A DNA stretch of 7,299 nt from Pseudomonadota bacterium (GTDB lineage: Bacteria; Desulfobacterota; Syntrophia; Syntrophales; UBA5619), in contig JAHJQP010000005.1 in assembly GCA_018819165.1 (NCBI GenBank), positions 1 through 7,299 on the forward strand, read 5' to 3'. The notes under the pieces are model-generated. The model saw only the letters and a list, made by a program, of their open reading frames with translations, was not told the origin of the DNA and did no database searches. Position numbers and translations under genes: made by a program. Shown here piece after piece: positions 1-6,822 of this stretch (position 1 is its first letter; every line of letters starts with the position of its first letter).

Positions 1-103
1 CGATGGGGAGGAGTTTTTTCTCAATGTGAATCGCTTCATAGATGGCGCGCGCGAGCTTCTCGGTGTTGCCGGTCTGAGAGTAGTAGGTGACCAAAGCCTT
101 CAT
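1..103 (-). CDS. Flavodoxin family protein, N-terminal part (cut by window edge)
   Basis: Only the first 34 codons are in the window; the rest lies beyond base 1. The product begins MKALVTYYSQTGNTEKLARA and has the hydrophobic first beta strand (ALVTYY) followed by S-Q-T-G-N-T at residues 9-14. That is the flavodoxin P-loop (T/S-x-T-G-N-T) that holds the FMN phosphate, followed by the usual first helix (EKLARAIYEAI). The start ATG at 101-103 is supported by an AGGAGG at 113-118, nine bases upstream. Flavodoxin-like proteins carry electrons or reduce quinones with FMN in the cytoplasm, but 34 residues cannot separate a true flavodoxin from an NAD(P)H:quinone oxidoreductase or a flavodoxin-domain fusion. 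It lies in the same direction as the lipoprotein gene, 99 bases downstream of it, so the two could be cotranscribed. Confidence 0.85.
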   Translation of the reverse strand, partial: MKALVTYYSQTGNTEKLARAIYEAIHIEKKLLPI

Positions 104-202
104 AGCGTCCTGCCTCCTCGGAGAGATTTGACGAAACCCTTACCGGATTTCCAGGGGATTTGCAAGGGACAAATACCCTGAGGTCTCTGACACCACCGCC
201 GC

Positions 203-694
203 TCAGTTATCCTTTTCCTTAATTTCCAGCTTTTCGTAGGTTTCGAGATCGGGTGTGTCGATCCTCACGGTTCCATTTTCTTCCATACGGAGGAAGGTCC
301 GGGCCGAAAGGATCGAATACCAGACGCCGATCGCTTGCCCCTTTTCATTGCGAAGTTCGAATCCATGGGGGAACTGGCAGAATTCGAAGGCCTTGGTCTT
401 CATGTTTTCGACGATCTCCTTCATCTTCTCCGGTGTCATCTCCACCTCCTTCCAGAGGGTCTCGGGGTCGAGACGGCAGTCCCGATGCAGTCCCATGAGG
501 GCGTTAGGATAGAGGTCCGAGCCGCTTATATAGTAGCGGAATTCGCTGTTGACACGGTAATTTTTAAAAGCCTCCGTTGTCTCCCCATTGAGGCTGATCC
601 GGCCATAGTTCCGGAAGAGGGGAGCGGTGCAGGCCGCGGCGGCCAGGCACAGCAGGGTCGCCAGAAGCAGAAAGACGCATCGTTGCATTGTCAT
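203..694 (-). CDS. Putative lipoprotein of unknown function
   Basis: A 163-residue protein. Residues 1-21 form a lipoprotein-type signal peptide: short charged start (MTMQRC), hydrophobic core (VFLLLATLLCLAAAA), then Cys22 in an A-A-A-C lipobox, which is weaker than the classic L-x-G/A-C. The mature part should be anchored to a membrane facing the periplasm. It is mixed alpha/beta-looking and carries an aromatic, well-formed central stretch (Y-Y-I-S-G-S-D-L-Y-P-N-A near residues 54-65), an L-W-K-E helix near 80-100 and G-V-W-Y-S near 123-127. It looks like a real conserved domain, but I cannot name the family. The frame stays open upstream to 988, but the ATG at 692-694 is preferred because AAGGAG (702-707) sits seven bases before it and the signal peptide starts there; an alternative ATG is at 686-688. 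The gene is divergent from the membrane protein at 858. Confidence 0.85.
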   Translation of the reverse strand: MTMQRCVFLLLATLLCLAAAACTAPLFRNYGRISLNGETTEAFKNYRVNSEFRYYISGSDLYPNALMGLHRDCRLDPETLWKEVEMTPEKMKEIVENMKTKAFEFCQFPHGFELRNEKGQAIGVWYSILSARTFLRMEENGTVRIDTPDLETYEKLEIKEKDN

Positions 695-725
695 CCTGTC
701 ACTCCTTTTTTTCAGGGGAAACACC

Positions 726-750
726 GGAGGGAATGCCCACGCCTCCCTCC
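726..750. repeat. GC-rich inverted repeat in the lipoprotein leader
   Basis: GGAGGGA at 726-732 is repeated as its exact reverse complement TCCCTCC at 744-750, with an 11-base loop. On the minus strand it would form a 7-bp hairpin 32 to 56 bases before the lipoprotein start. One arm contains a Shine-Dalgarno-like AAGGAGGG, so folding would hide it. There is no T-tract, so it does not look like an intrinsic terminator. Confidence 0.45.
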
Positions 751-776
751 TTAAGCCCATGGAAATACGAATTCCC

Positions 777-805
777 TTGACATCTATAAAGAGAAAAAAG
801 ATAAT
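777..805 (+). promoter_or_regulatory. Sigma70-type promoter for the small membrane protein
   Basis: A perfect -35 box TTGACA lies at 777-782 and a -10 box GATAAT (5 of 6 to consensus) at 800-805, separated by exactly 17 bases. The predicted start near 812 leaves a leader of about 45 bases before the ATG at 858. This is the best promoter match in the window and points to the gene at 858-1142. Confidence 0.7.
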
Positions 806-857
806 TCCTTCGCGATGATGAAAACACGGGTAGCGATTTGACTGCCGGAGGTACACC

Positions 858-1142
858 ATGGATCTTTTTAAGTCCGAGTTTTTTACATCCACCCAGCTGG
901 CTGTTCCCCTTTCCCATGTCATTATGCTGCTCGTTCTGAGCACGGGCGCTCTGCTCTTCGGTCGCCTCAAACTGGCCCTGGTCATCAACTACTGTTTCAC
1001 TCTCTACTGGGGCTACATCATCAACTTAGACCTCTTTACCAGCGGGGGATTGCTCAAACTCAACACCTTTACCCTTCTCTACTTCGGTTTTGGCATCGTC
1101 ATCCTGATCCTGGCCCTGATCGGACTCATGCACCGCGAATGA
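858..1142 (+). CDS. Small three-helix membrane protein, function unknown
   Basis: A 94-residue hydrophobic protein with three likely membrane helices at about residues 15-34, 38-58 and 69-91, joined by short loops (GRLK between helices 1 and 2; N-L-D-L-F-T-S-G-G-L-L-K between 2 and 3) and ending in the short charged tail M-H-R-E. The ATG at 858 has GGAGG six bases upstream, and a strong promoter lies 53 bases further upstream, so this is very likely a translated gene although I do not recognise the family. It is the only convincing complete plus-strand gene in the window. Its TGA at 1140-1142 stops ten bases from the end of the convergent peptidase gene, with no terminator visible between them, so the two transcripts probably overlap. 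The helix count comes from hydrophobicity read by eye. Confidence 0.85.
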   Translation: MDLFKSEFFTSTQLAVPLSHVIMLLVLSTGALLFGRLKLALVINYCFTLYWGYIINLDLFTSGGLLKLNTFTLLYFGFGIVILILALIGLMHRE

Positions 1143-1152
1143 AAGGGCAGCT

Positions 1153-4116
1153 TCAGGCCAGTTTTTCCAGCTTCATTTTCGTGGTCAGGACTTCATTGGC
1201 CCTCTTGAGTCGTTCCTCGGGGGCACAAACCGCAACCACCCCCCCTCCGGCCTCATCTTCGAGGTAGCGTCGGGCGCCCTCCTGGACGGTCTCCGGTGTG
1301 ATGTCGAGGACCGCGCCCCGGAAACGGCGCCGGACGGCGTCGGTCATGCCGGAGAACTCCCGGATCAGAGCGGTGTACCCCTTGCCTGCCGGATCCAGAG
1401 GTCTGTCCAAGACGCCGATCGCGCCGATGACGGCCTTTTCCAGGTCTTCCCGGGAAACCGGGCTCCTGCAGACAGAATCCGCCGCACTCCGATAGATATC
1501 CAATGTTTCCGTCAGATGAGGATCCCGGTAGGAAAGGAAGGCAAACACACCGCTGGCCGGTTCGTACCGGCAGGAGCCCCCATAGGCGCCCCCCTGAACC
1601 CGGATATGGCGGTAGAGGTAGCCGTTGGAAAGTTGTCTCGCCAGGACGAAGAGGGCAGCGGAAAATGGATCGGTATAGGGCGGCCCTGCGAGCACCTTGG
1701 CCACATAACAGACCTGGGCCGGGATGGCGATGCCGATGTGGGTGCGGTCGCGGGTCGGTTCTGTCATAATGCCTGTTGCGCTTCCCTCCGGCAGGGCCTC
1801 GATCAGCCTGCCGACCGCCCCGGCGAGGCCTTTGAGCCCTTCCCCATCCGCCGTCAGATTCACGGTCAGGCGTTTCCGGGCAAAGACGATCTCTCTCAGA
1901 CGCATCAGCTTCTCCTGGAGATCCTCCCGGAGATGGGGCAAACGGTCGGCCGTTCCGGTGATGAAGCGTAGCTGGGTTCTCCCGTGCCATTGCTCATTCC
2001 GCCAGGCCGTCAGGGAAAAGGAGGCAGCGGCGGCCATCTGGGCGAAGAGATGACCGGAGGGGACTACCGAAGCGTGGAGACCGTTCTTCTTCTCGAGGAT
2101 CAGATCCCGCATCCGGGCGTCATCGGTCAGATCCCCCTCCATCAGGATTTCCCGGACGATTCCGAGAGCCTCATCCACGTTTCGGTAGAGGGCCTTCACG
2201 GAGAAGATCAGTTTTTGCCAGCTTCCGCTCCCGTCGGCGGTCAGGCCGGCGGCGAGGCCGGCGCCCAGTCCACCGGTCCGAAGGACGATTCGCTTCGCCA
2301 TCTCTTCGTAGGAGAGCCCCGCAGCCCCCATCTGGGTGGTGAGTTTGCCTAACAGCGGGAGGTAGGGCTGCAGCTCCTCGGGGACGTCGGAGACATCGAA
2401 GGCCAGATCGAGATAGGCGATCCCGTTGGTGAAGAGATCGTGAGTAAGGACGGGAACGCCGCCGACGGCCGCTGTGTCTGTGGGAATTGTCTCGATCTCG
2501 CGGGAGATGTCACTGATCTTCAGCTTCGGCAGTGTCGCGGCCGCCTCGGAGGAATCCGGCTGCTCCTGAAACTGCTTCAGCATCAGGGTTTCCTGCCTGA
2601 TCCGCTCCCGCTCCTCCTGGGAAAGGGAAGCCGCGAGGCGGGCCAGGCGCTCGCGAACTGCCTGCTCCCGCTCTTCCTGAAAGGTCCTGCTCGGCTCCAT
2701 GACGGAGAGCAGACGGTGGGGATTGTCGATCAACCATCTCCGCACGACCTCCTGGAAGAGGGCAGGGCGGGTCTCACAATTCCGTCGGATTGCGGTGATG
2801 GTGCGGGGGAAATTCAGGTCCGTCAGGGGATTCCCGTCGTACAGCCAGGTGTGGTAGGCGCGTCCCATGAGAGCGATCCCGTAAGGATAGGCGCCGCGGA
2901 CCATCTCCCGTCCGTGGAATTCGACCTGGTGGAGGGTGCCCTCGATCAGGTCGCGGTCGAAACCGTTTGCCGCCACGTCCCGCAGCGTATCGAGGATCAG
3001 GGCCTCGATACGCGGGGCCTTCTCCGGGTCTGTTCCCCGCAGGCCGACGGCGAAGGCGATCTGTTTCAGGTCCCTCTCCAGGCCTGTGACCGGCGAGAGA
3101 TCCTCCCCGAGACCGGAATCGATAAGGGTCTTCCGGAGGGGGGCGGCGGCGCTGCCGATGAGCATATCGGCGACGATCGTCAGCAGCATCGCCGTCTCGC
3201 TGTCGGTATTTTCCGCCGTCATCCAGGCGAGGTTGACCGTGGTTTTTCCGGTCAGCTTCTCCTCCCGGTTGATGGGATAGAAACTGCGAATGGACCGCGG
3301 TTCGCGCCAGCGATTCTGAAGGCCGATGGAGGAATCCACCGCGACGCGGTCGAAACCGGCCAGCACCTCCGCGAGGAAGCGCAGATGTTCCTCCGTCGGG
3401 ATATCCCCATAGAGGAAGAAGCGGGCGTTCGTCGGCGAGTAGAAGGTCCGGTGAAATTCCCGGAATTGATTGCAGGTCAGATCGGGGATTGCCTCCGGGT
3501 CCCCCCCCGAGTCGCAGGCATAGGGAGTCTCCGGGTAGAGGTTTTCCTGGAGGGCTTTGAGCATCAGGGTCTCCGGCGATGAATAAGATCCCTTCATCTC
3601 GTTGTAGACGATGCCGGAGATGGTCAGCTCGCCGTTCGCGTCGAACTCGAGATGATGACCTTCCTGGAGAAAGGTCTCCTTGAGGAGGCGCGGCCGGAGG
3701 ACCAGGTCGGCATAGACCCGGGCAAGGTTGAAGAAATCGGTTCGCTCCTGGCTGGCGACGGGGTAGATCGTCTTGTCGGGGTAGGTGAAGGCGTTGATGA
3801 AGGTCTGGAGCGTCCCCCGGAGGAGTTCGTTGAAGACGTCCTTGAGCGGGTAGCGCTCGGACCCTGCGAGAACGGAATGTTCCAGAATGTGGGGGACGCC
3901 GGTCGAGTCCCGGGGCGGCGTCCGAAAGCCGACGGAGAAGAGGTTTTCCCGATCGTCGCAGTGGAGGTGCAGGAGCTTTGCGCCTGTTTTTTCATGTTCG
4001 ATCTCATAGGCGGTGACCCGGATCTCCGGGATCTGCTCGACCCGTCGTATCTGAAAACCGTACCGCGTCTCCCCGGCGCCGAGCGTGGGGGGCGGACAGA
4101 CGGTTTTTACATTCAT
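1153..4116 (-). CDS. M16C zinc metallopeptidase (presequence protease PreP / insulinase family)
   Basis: A 987-residue peptidase, the usual length of the PreP/M16C branch, in which two halves of about 500 residues close like a clamshell over an unstructured peptide and degrade it. The inverted zinc motif H-x-x-E-H is HILEH at residues 76-80 (His76 and His80 bind zinc; Glu79 is the general base). The distal zinc ligand is Glu173 in Y-N-E-M-K-G, 94 residues on, close to the spacing in PreP. In the C-terminal half, Arg839 and Tyr845 (I-R-V-Q-G-G-A-Y-G) match the conserved substrate-binding R-x5-Y pair of the family. No signal peptide is seen, so it is probably cytoplasmic. A charged helical linker lies around residues 470-520. 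The ATG at 4114-4116 has AGGAA close upstream. It is 89 bases behind the aldolase gene, with its own candidate promoter in the gap. Likely role: clearing free or signal peptides, inferred from the family. Confidence 0.95.
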   Translation of the reverse strand: MNVKTVCPPPTLGAGETRYGFQIRRVEQIPEIRVTAYEIEHEKTGAKLLHLHCDDRENLFSVGFRTPPRDSTGVPHILEHSVLAGSERYPLKDVFNELLRGTLQTFINAFTYPDKTIYPVASQERTDFFNLARVYADLVLRPRLLKETFLQEGHHLEFDANGELTISGIVYNEMKGSYSSPETLMLKALQENLYPETPYACDSGGDPEAIPDLTCNQFREFHRTFYSPTNARFFLYGDIPTEEHLRFLAEVLAGFDRVAVDSSIGLQNRWREPRSIRSFYPINREEKLTGKTTVNLAWMTAENTDSETAMLLTIVADMLIGSAAAPLRKTLIDSGLGEDLSPVTGLERDLKQIAFAVGLRGTDPEKAPRIEALILDTLRDVAANGFDRDLIEGTLHQVEFHGREMVRGAYPYGIALMGRAYHTWLYDGNPLTDLNFPRTITAIRRNCETRPALFQEVVRRWLIDNPHRLLSVMEPSRTFQEEREQAVRERLARLAASLSQEERERIRQETLMLKQFQEQPDSSEAAATLPKLKISDISREIETIPTDTAAVGGVPVLTHDLFTNGIAYLDLAFDVSDVPEELQPYLPLLGKLTTQMGAAGLSYEEMAKRIVLRTGGLGAGLAAGLTADGSGSWQKLIFSVKALYRNVDEALGIVREILMEGDLTDDARMRDLILEKKNGLHASVVPSGHLFAQMAAAASFSLTAWRNEQWHGRTQLRFITGTADRLPHLREDLQEKLMRLREIVFARKRLTVNLTADGEGLKGLAGAVGRLIEALPEGSATGIMTEPTRDRTHIGIAIPAQVCYVAKVLAGPPYTDPFSAALFVLARQLSNGYLYRHIRVQGGAYGGSCRYEPASGVFAFLSYRDPHLTETLDIYRSAADSVCRSPVSREDLEKAVIGAIGVLDRPLDPAGKGYTALIREFSGMTDAVRRRFRGAVLDITPETVQEGARRYLEDEAGGGVVAVCAPEERLKRANEVLTTKMKLEKLA

Positions 4117-4161
4117 TGATCTTCCTTTCCGTTTTACCGATTTTCATCTCCTGACGGAAAA

Positions 4162-4189
4162 TGTATACCGGGATCGGGCAAAAAGTCAA
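4162..4189 (-). promoter_or_regulatory. Candidate promoter for the M16C peptidase
   Basis: On the minus strand TTGACT (4184-4189) and TATACA (4162-4167) lie 16 bases apart, each resembling sigma70 boxes (5 of 6 and 4 of 6). The predicted start near 4155 is about 40 bases before the peptidase ATG. It lies in the 89-base gap behind the aldolase gene, so the peptidase may be transcribed independently of the operon. Confidence 0.4.
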
Positions 4190-4205
4190 ATGCCGCTGAA
4201 AGCCG

Positions 4206-5105
4206 TCAAACCTTCGGCTGCGGGAAAAATCCTGTCCGCGTCAGGATCTTCCGGAGCTCCTCCCGATCCGCTTCTCCCGTAGGCAAAAGGGGTGGCCGGG
4301 GGGCTCCGCCGTAAAGTCCGATCATCTCCATGGCGGCCTTGAGCCCGGGGATTCCCCACCTAACCGTGACCGCGTTGTTGCTGTCGATGAGATTCATCTG
4401 CAGGTCCCGGGCCTCTTTCATCTTTCCGGCCTCGAAAAGCGCCTGCAGGCGGGCGCACTCGTTCGGGAAAATATTAGCCAGAGCCAGGGTGCCCCCCGTG
4501 GCGCCAAGGGCGAGGCTCGCATAAAGGAAGCTCGCCGAGCCCGCAAAAACGGAGAAATCCGCCGGTGCGCTCCGGATAATATCCGCGATCTGGACGATAT
4601 TGCCGCCGCTGTCCTTGATCCCGATGATGTTCGGGTGTTTCGCCAGTTCGACGGCGAGCTTGGCGGAGATATTGATACCCGCGTTTCGCGGCATGTTGTA
4701 GAGGATGACCGGCAGCGGAGAGGCATCGGCCACGTCCCTGTAGAAGCGCGCCAGAACAGGATCGGTCATTTCCCCCTTGTAGTAGTTCGGGGTGACGACC
4801 AGGACCGCATCGGCTCCCGCTTCCGCGGCCTTTTCATTGAGGCGGATCGTCTCTGCCGTGGACTCGGCGCCGGTTCCCGCGATGACCGGTTTTTTTCCTT
4901 TAGCCCGGACGCAGACAAAGCGCATCAGCTCTTCCTTCTCCTGCGGCGTCAGCAGGACGAACTCTCCGTTGGAACCCATGACCACGATGCCGGCCAGGTC
5001 GGATTCCAGCCAGAATCGCAGGTTCTCTTCCATCCGGTCATAGGCGATTTTCCCCTCTGCAAACGGCGTCGGGATGGGAGCATAGATACCATGAAGATTA
5101 AACAT
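4206..5105 (-). CDS. Class I aldolase of the DapA/NanA superfamily, HOGA-like
   Basis: A 299-residue TIM-barrel lyase. The Schiff-base lysine is Lys164 (I-G-I-K-D-S-G-G) and the catalytic tyrosine is Tyr136 (L-Y-N-M-P); Tyr108/Tyr109 (T-P-N-Y-Y) complete the usual set. Two sites differ from true dihydrodipicolinate synthase. The DapA T-T-G-E loop is S-N-G-E (residues 45-48), and the arginine that binds aspartate semialdehyde (Arg138 of E. coli DapA, in Y-N-V-P-S-R) is Asn141. Both changes, and long stretches such as A-D-A-S-P-L-P-V and H-P-N-I-I-G-I-K-D-S-G-G, recall vertebrate HOGA1, from memory. The expected reaction is retro-aldol release of pyruvate from a 4-hydroxy-2-oxo or 2-keto-3-deoxy acid. 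The ATG at 5103-5105 is chosen because AAAGGAGG lies eight bases upstream; the frame is open to 5288 but has no better start. It follows a LarA-like gene and a dehydratase remnant, which fits acid catabolism rather than lysine synthesis. Confidence 0.92.
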   Translation of the reverse strand: MFNLHGIYAPIPTPFAEGKIAYDRMEENLRFWLESDLAGIVVMGSNGEFVLLTPQEKEELMRFVCVRAKGKKPVIAGTGAESTAETIRLNEKAAEAGADAVLVVTPNYYKGEMTDPVLARFYRDVADASPLPVILYNMPRNAGINISAKLAVELAKHPNIIGIKDSGGNIVQIADIIRSAPADFSVFAGSASFLYASLALGATGGTLALANIFPNECARLQALFEAGKMKEARDLQMNLIDSNNAVTVRWGIPGLKAAMEMIGLYGGAPRPPLLPTGEADREELRKILTRTGFFPQPKV

Positions 5106-5208
5106 CAGACAGACCTCCTTTTCTGTATGCATTTTCTTTGGTTGACAATTTACCGATTGGCATTTTCTCCGTTTCCTCGGGTCGGGGGATGGATCCCGGT
5201 CCGTTCGT

Positions 5209-5415
5209 TCAAATCCGGGTGATGCAGAATAGTTCGTCATGCCCCAGCAGCTCCGCCCGGGACGGTTCTCCGGATGCGATTCTGACAACTTTCTCGAGAA
5301 GCTCTGCTCCCACCTCCGCGATTGTCGCCCCCTCCACGATCCGGCCGGCGTCGAAATCGAGGTTAAATTTCATCCGGTCGAAGGTGGCGCTGTTTCCCGT
5401 GATCTTAGGGCGATC
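5209..5415 (-). pseudogene. C-terminal remnant of the large UxaA-type dehydratase subunit
   Basis: Reading minus from the TAA at 5416-5418 to the TGA at 5209-5211 gives about 68 codons with no start. The peptide runs P-K-I-T-G-N-S-A-T-F-D-R-M, then D-F-D-A-G-R-I-V-E-G-A-T-I, then V-V-R-I-A-S-G-E and E-L-L-G-H-D-E-L-F. This matches the end of altronate/galactarate-type dehydratases (UxaA family, about 390 residues when complete), which finish with K-x-T-G-N, D-x-N-A-G, A-S-G-E and a G-H-x-E-F-like block. The first ~325 residues, including the catalytic part, are absent. The reading frame is clean to its natural stop, which argues for a single recent deletion rather than slow decay. It overlaps the N-terminal SAF fragment in a different frame. 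Family assignment is from pattern memory. Confidence 0.7.
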
Positions 5416-5558
5416 TTATGGCCGAATGCGATATCCTGCAGCGCGCGGATTTGGACCACGTCCGTATCGGTCACCACGCCGACCTCTTCGCCGGCCTTGA
5501 CATCCGCGAGGACCACGGCAACGTTGTCGCCGGCATTGATTTTTAATGCCTTGGCCAT
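5370..5558 (-). CDS. Truncated SAF-domain (UxaA N-terminal) subunit, probably non-functional
   Basis: A 62-residue frame starting MAKALKINAGDNVAVV. Residues 1-51 match the first half of the small SAF-domain protein that accompanies or precedes altronate/galactarate dehydratases (D-N-V-A then K-A-G-E-E-V then D-I-A-F-G-H-K-I-A-L). In the family this continues with a second half (roughly K-G-E-x-V-I-K-Y-G-x-x-I-G, then H-V-H-N) to about 90-100 residues. Here the similarity stops at Leu51 and the last 11 residues (R-S-R-E-T-A-P-P-S-T-G) are read out of frame from the large-subunit remnant. The ATG at 5556-5558 has AAGGAG ten bases upstream, inside the end of the racemase gene, and only seven bases separate the two genes, so it is translated as part of the operon unless degraded. 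It could be annotated as a UxaA-family hydrolase, but as it stands it cannot form the whole domain. Confidence 0.75.
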   Translation of the reverse strand: MAKALKINAGDNVAVVLADVKAGEEVGVVTDTDVVQIRALQDIAFGHKIALRSRETAPPSTG

Positions 5559-5565
5559 GCTTCTC

Positions 5566-6822
5566 TTACTCCTTTCTCCAGGGTATTAAAAGGCCCTGCC
5601 CGTCGAATTCCCATTCGACGTCGCGCAGTTTTTCGAGGGGCGGCTCACTTCCGCACTGGGCGAGCGCCGCCGGTGAGAGGGCGATCTGCTCGAGCTGATC
5701 GGTATTCCTTATCCAGGCGATCTTGAGCTGATCCTCCCGGACGAGCGGAATGGAATAGGCGGTGTTTTCGATCGTTTCCCGGTCACTGCCGCCGATAATG
5801 GGGATCATCCCCCGCTGGACATAGGTGCTGGTCAGGGTGTTCTTGTAGGTTTTCTGCAAATCGATACTCCGGAAGAGCCGCTCCGTGATCATGTCGGCGA
5901 GGCCGACTCCCTGGGCGTTTCCATGCGAAGAAGGATCGAGAGCCAGGACCGCCACCCTCTGAATCCGGGGTGAGACCGGTTCCGGCTCGCCCCAGATACG
6001 CCAGCGCCCGATGACATGGGGGTCGAGGCCCGTGCCGCTGTAGCGTTTGCCCATCTCCTCGACGACGAGGAGATCGAGTTCGGAAAGGGGCAGTTTGGCC
6101 GTGAGACGGAAGGCCTCCTGCAGGAGTCTCGCATCCGTCGCGGGGAACTCCTCCGGCCGGACCAGATCCAGCTTTGCAACCTCACCGTAGGCGTTCTCGA
6201 CGATGCCGACGCCTGCCAGCACCGGCGCCCGGCGGGCCAGCGTAGAGGCCACCTCCCGGATGATCGCCCCCATGCGGGAAGGGCCGTAACGGTGCAGGCG
6301 GGACGCCTGCTCCACCTTGCCCAGCCCCACCGTGCACATCTTGCAGAGTCCGCTCTGAATGGGACCGGTTACGGCAGTATGCGTTTTTATGCGGTTGATG
6401 ACGATGATGTGATCGGCCTGCGCCGCATTCCGGTCGCAGAGGACGGGAAAACCGTCCGCCAGTTCGCCGACCTGGAGGATTTCCATGTCTACGGTGACCG
6501 GACAGCCGAGCATCTCCTCCGTCATCCCCAGGGAGGCCATGAGTTCCCGCTGTCCTTCGGTAGTCGCGCCGCCGTGGCTTCCCATGGCGTTGACGACGAA
6601 GGGCCGGGCGCCGAGTTCCTGAAGCGCCGAAACTAGCGCCTGCATGAGCTCCACGATAGCGCCAATGCCGCGGCTGCCGCCCGTGACGGCGACCGTCTGC
6701 CCCGGCCGGACCCTCTCCGGGATCCAGCTCGACCGCACGAGCGAGGTCAGGGTTTCTGCAGGCGCCGTTACAATATCCCGGAGAAAATGTTGACGGCAAA
6801 GGGTCATCTTCGGCAGCTTCAT
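5566..6822 (-). CDS. LarA-like nickel-pincer racemase/epimerase (lactate racemase domain, DUF2088)
   Basis: A 418-residue protein related to lactate racemase LarA. LarA of Lactobacillus plantarum uses a nickel pincer nucleotide bound to Lys184, nickel ligand His200 and catalytic His108 and His174. Here His83 (M-G-S-H-G-G), His148 (I-K-T-H), Lys161 (G-L-C-K-M) and His177 (R-L-H-R-Y-G) fall in the same order with spacings of 65, 13 and 16, against 66, 10 and 16 in LarA, so the cofactor site appears complete. The reaction is probably racemisation or epimerisation at the alpha-carbon of a hydroxy acid; the substrate cannot be read from sequence. It heads the operon with the dehydratase remnant and the aldolase. 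The ATG at 6820-6822 is preferred. Its ribosome site is an unusual run of eight G (6830-6837), seven bases upstream. A TTG at 6889-6891 would add 23 arginine- and glycine-rich residues and is unlikely. Cofactor genes larB, larC and larE are not in the window. Confidence 0.85.
   Translation of the reverse strand: MKLPKMTLCRQHFLRDIVTAPAETLTSLVRSSWIPERVRPGQTVAVTGGSRGIGAIVELMQALVSALQELGARPFVVNAMGSHGGATTEGQRELMASLGMTEEMLGCPVTVDMEILQVGELADGFPVLCDRNAAQADHIIVINRIKTHTAVTGPIQSGLCKMCTVGLGKVEQASRLHRYGPSRMGAIIREVASTLARRAPVLAGVGIVENAYGEVAKLDLVRPEEFPATDARLLQEAFRLTAKLPLSELDLLVVEEMGKRYSGTGLDPHVIGRWRIWGEPEPVSPRIQRVAVLALDPSSHGNAQGVGLADMITERLFRSIDLQKTYKNTLTSTYVQRGMIPIIGGSDRETIENTAYSIPLVREDQLKIAWIRNTDQLEQIALSPAALAQCGSEPPLEKLRDVEWEFDGQGLLIPWRKE

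Noticed and set aside
695..988. N-terminal extension of the lipoprotein to an upstream start
   Set aside because: The extra residues are low-quality sequence, overlap the divergent gene at 858, and precede a clear signal peptide with its own ribosome site at 694.
2440..3582. A 380-codon open frame on the plus strand, opposite the M16C peptidase
   Set aside because: It lies wholly antisense to a gene with intact catalytic motifs, has no recognisable domain, and such frames are common opposite GC-rich genes.
4201..4219. AGCCG/CGGCT inverted repeat at the end of the aldolase gene as a terminator
   Set aside because: The stem has only five pairs with a nine-base loop and is not followed by a run of T; it also overlaps the stop codon.
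5142..5147. Plus-strand TTGACA as a promoter
   Set aside because: There is no -10 box 16-18 bases downstream and no plus-strand gene follows.
5106..5288. N-terminal extension of the aldolase
   Set aside because: The AAAGGAGG just before 5105 and the usual start of the family (hydrophobic first strand, T-P-F) fix the start; the extension would read through the dehydratase remnant.
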